Assembly (NCBI GenBank): GCA_007121115.1
Contig: SKMI01000349.1
Span: 1 to 7,198 of the forward strand
Length of the DNA: 7,198 nucleotides
Source of the DNA: Paracoccaceae bacterium
GTDB taxonomy: Bacteria; Pseudomonadota; Alphaproteobacteria; Rhodobacterales; Rhodobacteraceae
Reading direction: 5' to 3'
A program made the translations under genes and the position numbers. The notes beneath the pieces are model-generated. The model worked only from the letters and a program-made list of their open reading frames with translations. It searched no databases and was not told the origin of the DNA. Shown in pieces: positions 6,928 to 7,198 of this stretch (position 1 is its first letter; every line of letters starts with the position of its first letter).

Positions 6928-7198
6928 TTGTCCGGGGCGTGCCATGTCACGCGATGAAGGCGCGGGGTGAGATGAACCGACGCTTCTCCGTCACTGCATC
7001 GGCATCTTGGCGCTGCGCATCACTTCGGATCGGGCCCTGCCTATGGGGCGTCAGCACTCCCGCGGGCTGGCAGCGCCGCAGACCTTGGACTTGCGATAGT
7101 GCCTTCGACCCTTGGCAGGGCGCGCTGCTGCACATGGATCTCCGCCTGATCGGATCCGCCGGCGACAACAGAACCCTGGCCCTGCCCCTGGCAGGGGC
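6928..7198. other. Terminal region without an assigned gene
   Basis: I recognise no protein, tRNA or rRNA here. One sampled stretch (6971-7030) is about 65% GC against about 75% in a sampled operon stretch (6181-6240), with more A/T at third positions of any frame. A short palindrome, GCCCCTG-g-CAGGGGC (7184-7198), touches the right edge and may continue beyond it. The minus-strand frame 7168-6947 (73 codons) has no recognisable features. Confidence 0.4.
6972..7198 (+). CDS. Possible start of a downstream gene (partial, weak)
   Basis: A plus-strand frame opens at ATG 6972 (in-frame alternative ATG 6954) and stays open for 75 codons to the window edge, starting MNRRFSVTASASWRC. A weak GGGGTGAG stretch lies directly before ATG 6972, with poor spacing. 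Third-position GC is low for this genome in the first 40 or so codons and rises toward the edge, so a real start, if any, may be later, for example ATG 7134. The early residues are rich in Cys, Trp, Arg and Ser, which is typical of non-coding translation. No family is recognised and it may be spurious. Confidence 0.15.
   Translation, partial: MNRRFSVTASASWRCASLRIGPCLWGVSTPAGWQRRRPWTCDSAFDPWQGALLHMDLRLIGSAGDNRTLALPLAG

Noticed and set aside
6454..6957. 167-codon plus-strand frame crossing the end of the last gene and the stem-loops
   Set aside because: Most of it overlaps the real gene in another frame and the rest translates the palindromes; no start signal or domain is visible.
6947..7168. 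73-codon minus-strand frame in the terminal region, considered as a transposase fragment
   Set aside because: No catalytic or DNA-binding motif, no terminal inverted repeats or target duplication, and no ribosome binding site that I can recognise.

Overview
The window is very GC-rich and reads as a chromosomal segment of an alphaproteobacterium. Gene content and gene order suggest a Rhodobacterales/Rhizobiales-type lineage, but the genus cannot be fixed from the sequence. Almost the whole window (30-6811) is one tightly packed plus-strand operon of four genes: a MoxR-family AAA+ ATPase, a DUF58 protein with a von Willebrand A (vWA)-like region, a 930-residue BatA/DUF4159 membrane protein, and a 693-residue membrane protein with vWA-like and glutamine-amidotransferase-like regions.

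The genes are translationally coupled. An upstream reading frame ends in an ATGA overlap with moxR (30-33). moxR and the DUF58 gene share GTGA (1034-1037). The DUF58 gene and the BatA/DUF4159 gene are joined by a 5-codon mini-frame (1924-1941). The last two genes share ATGA (4730-4733). No promoter is visible, so transcription probably starts left of the window.

As a system, MoxR (soluble, all AAA+ motifs intact) and the DUF58 protein should be the cytoplasmic half. By the positive-inside rule, the two large membrane proteins place nearly all their mass in the periplasm: vWA-like, Ig-like, amidotransferase-like and DUF4159 parts. Both lack cysteine entirely, so their amidotransferase-like folds cannot work as Cys-dependent enzymes. 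The same four-gene arrangement is known from memory in Rhizobium leguminosarum (RL3499-RL3502), where mutation affects cell morphology and envelope integrity. An envelope-maintenance role is therefore the best inference. The operon is conserved but mechanistically unsolved, not an undescribed system.

The right end (6812-7198) holds no gene I can identify. It has three consecutive stem-loops (6840-6927), which may be a termination region or a dispersed intergenic repeat. After them comes somewhat less GC-rich sequence with one plus-strand frame open to the window edge.
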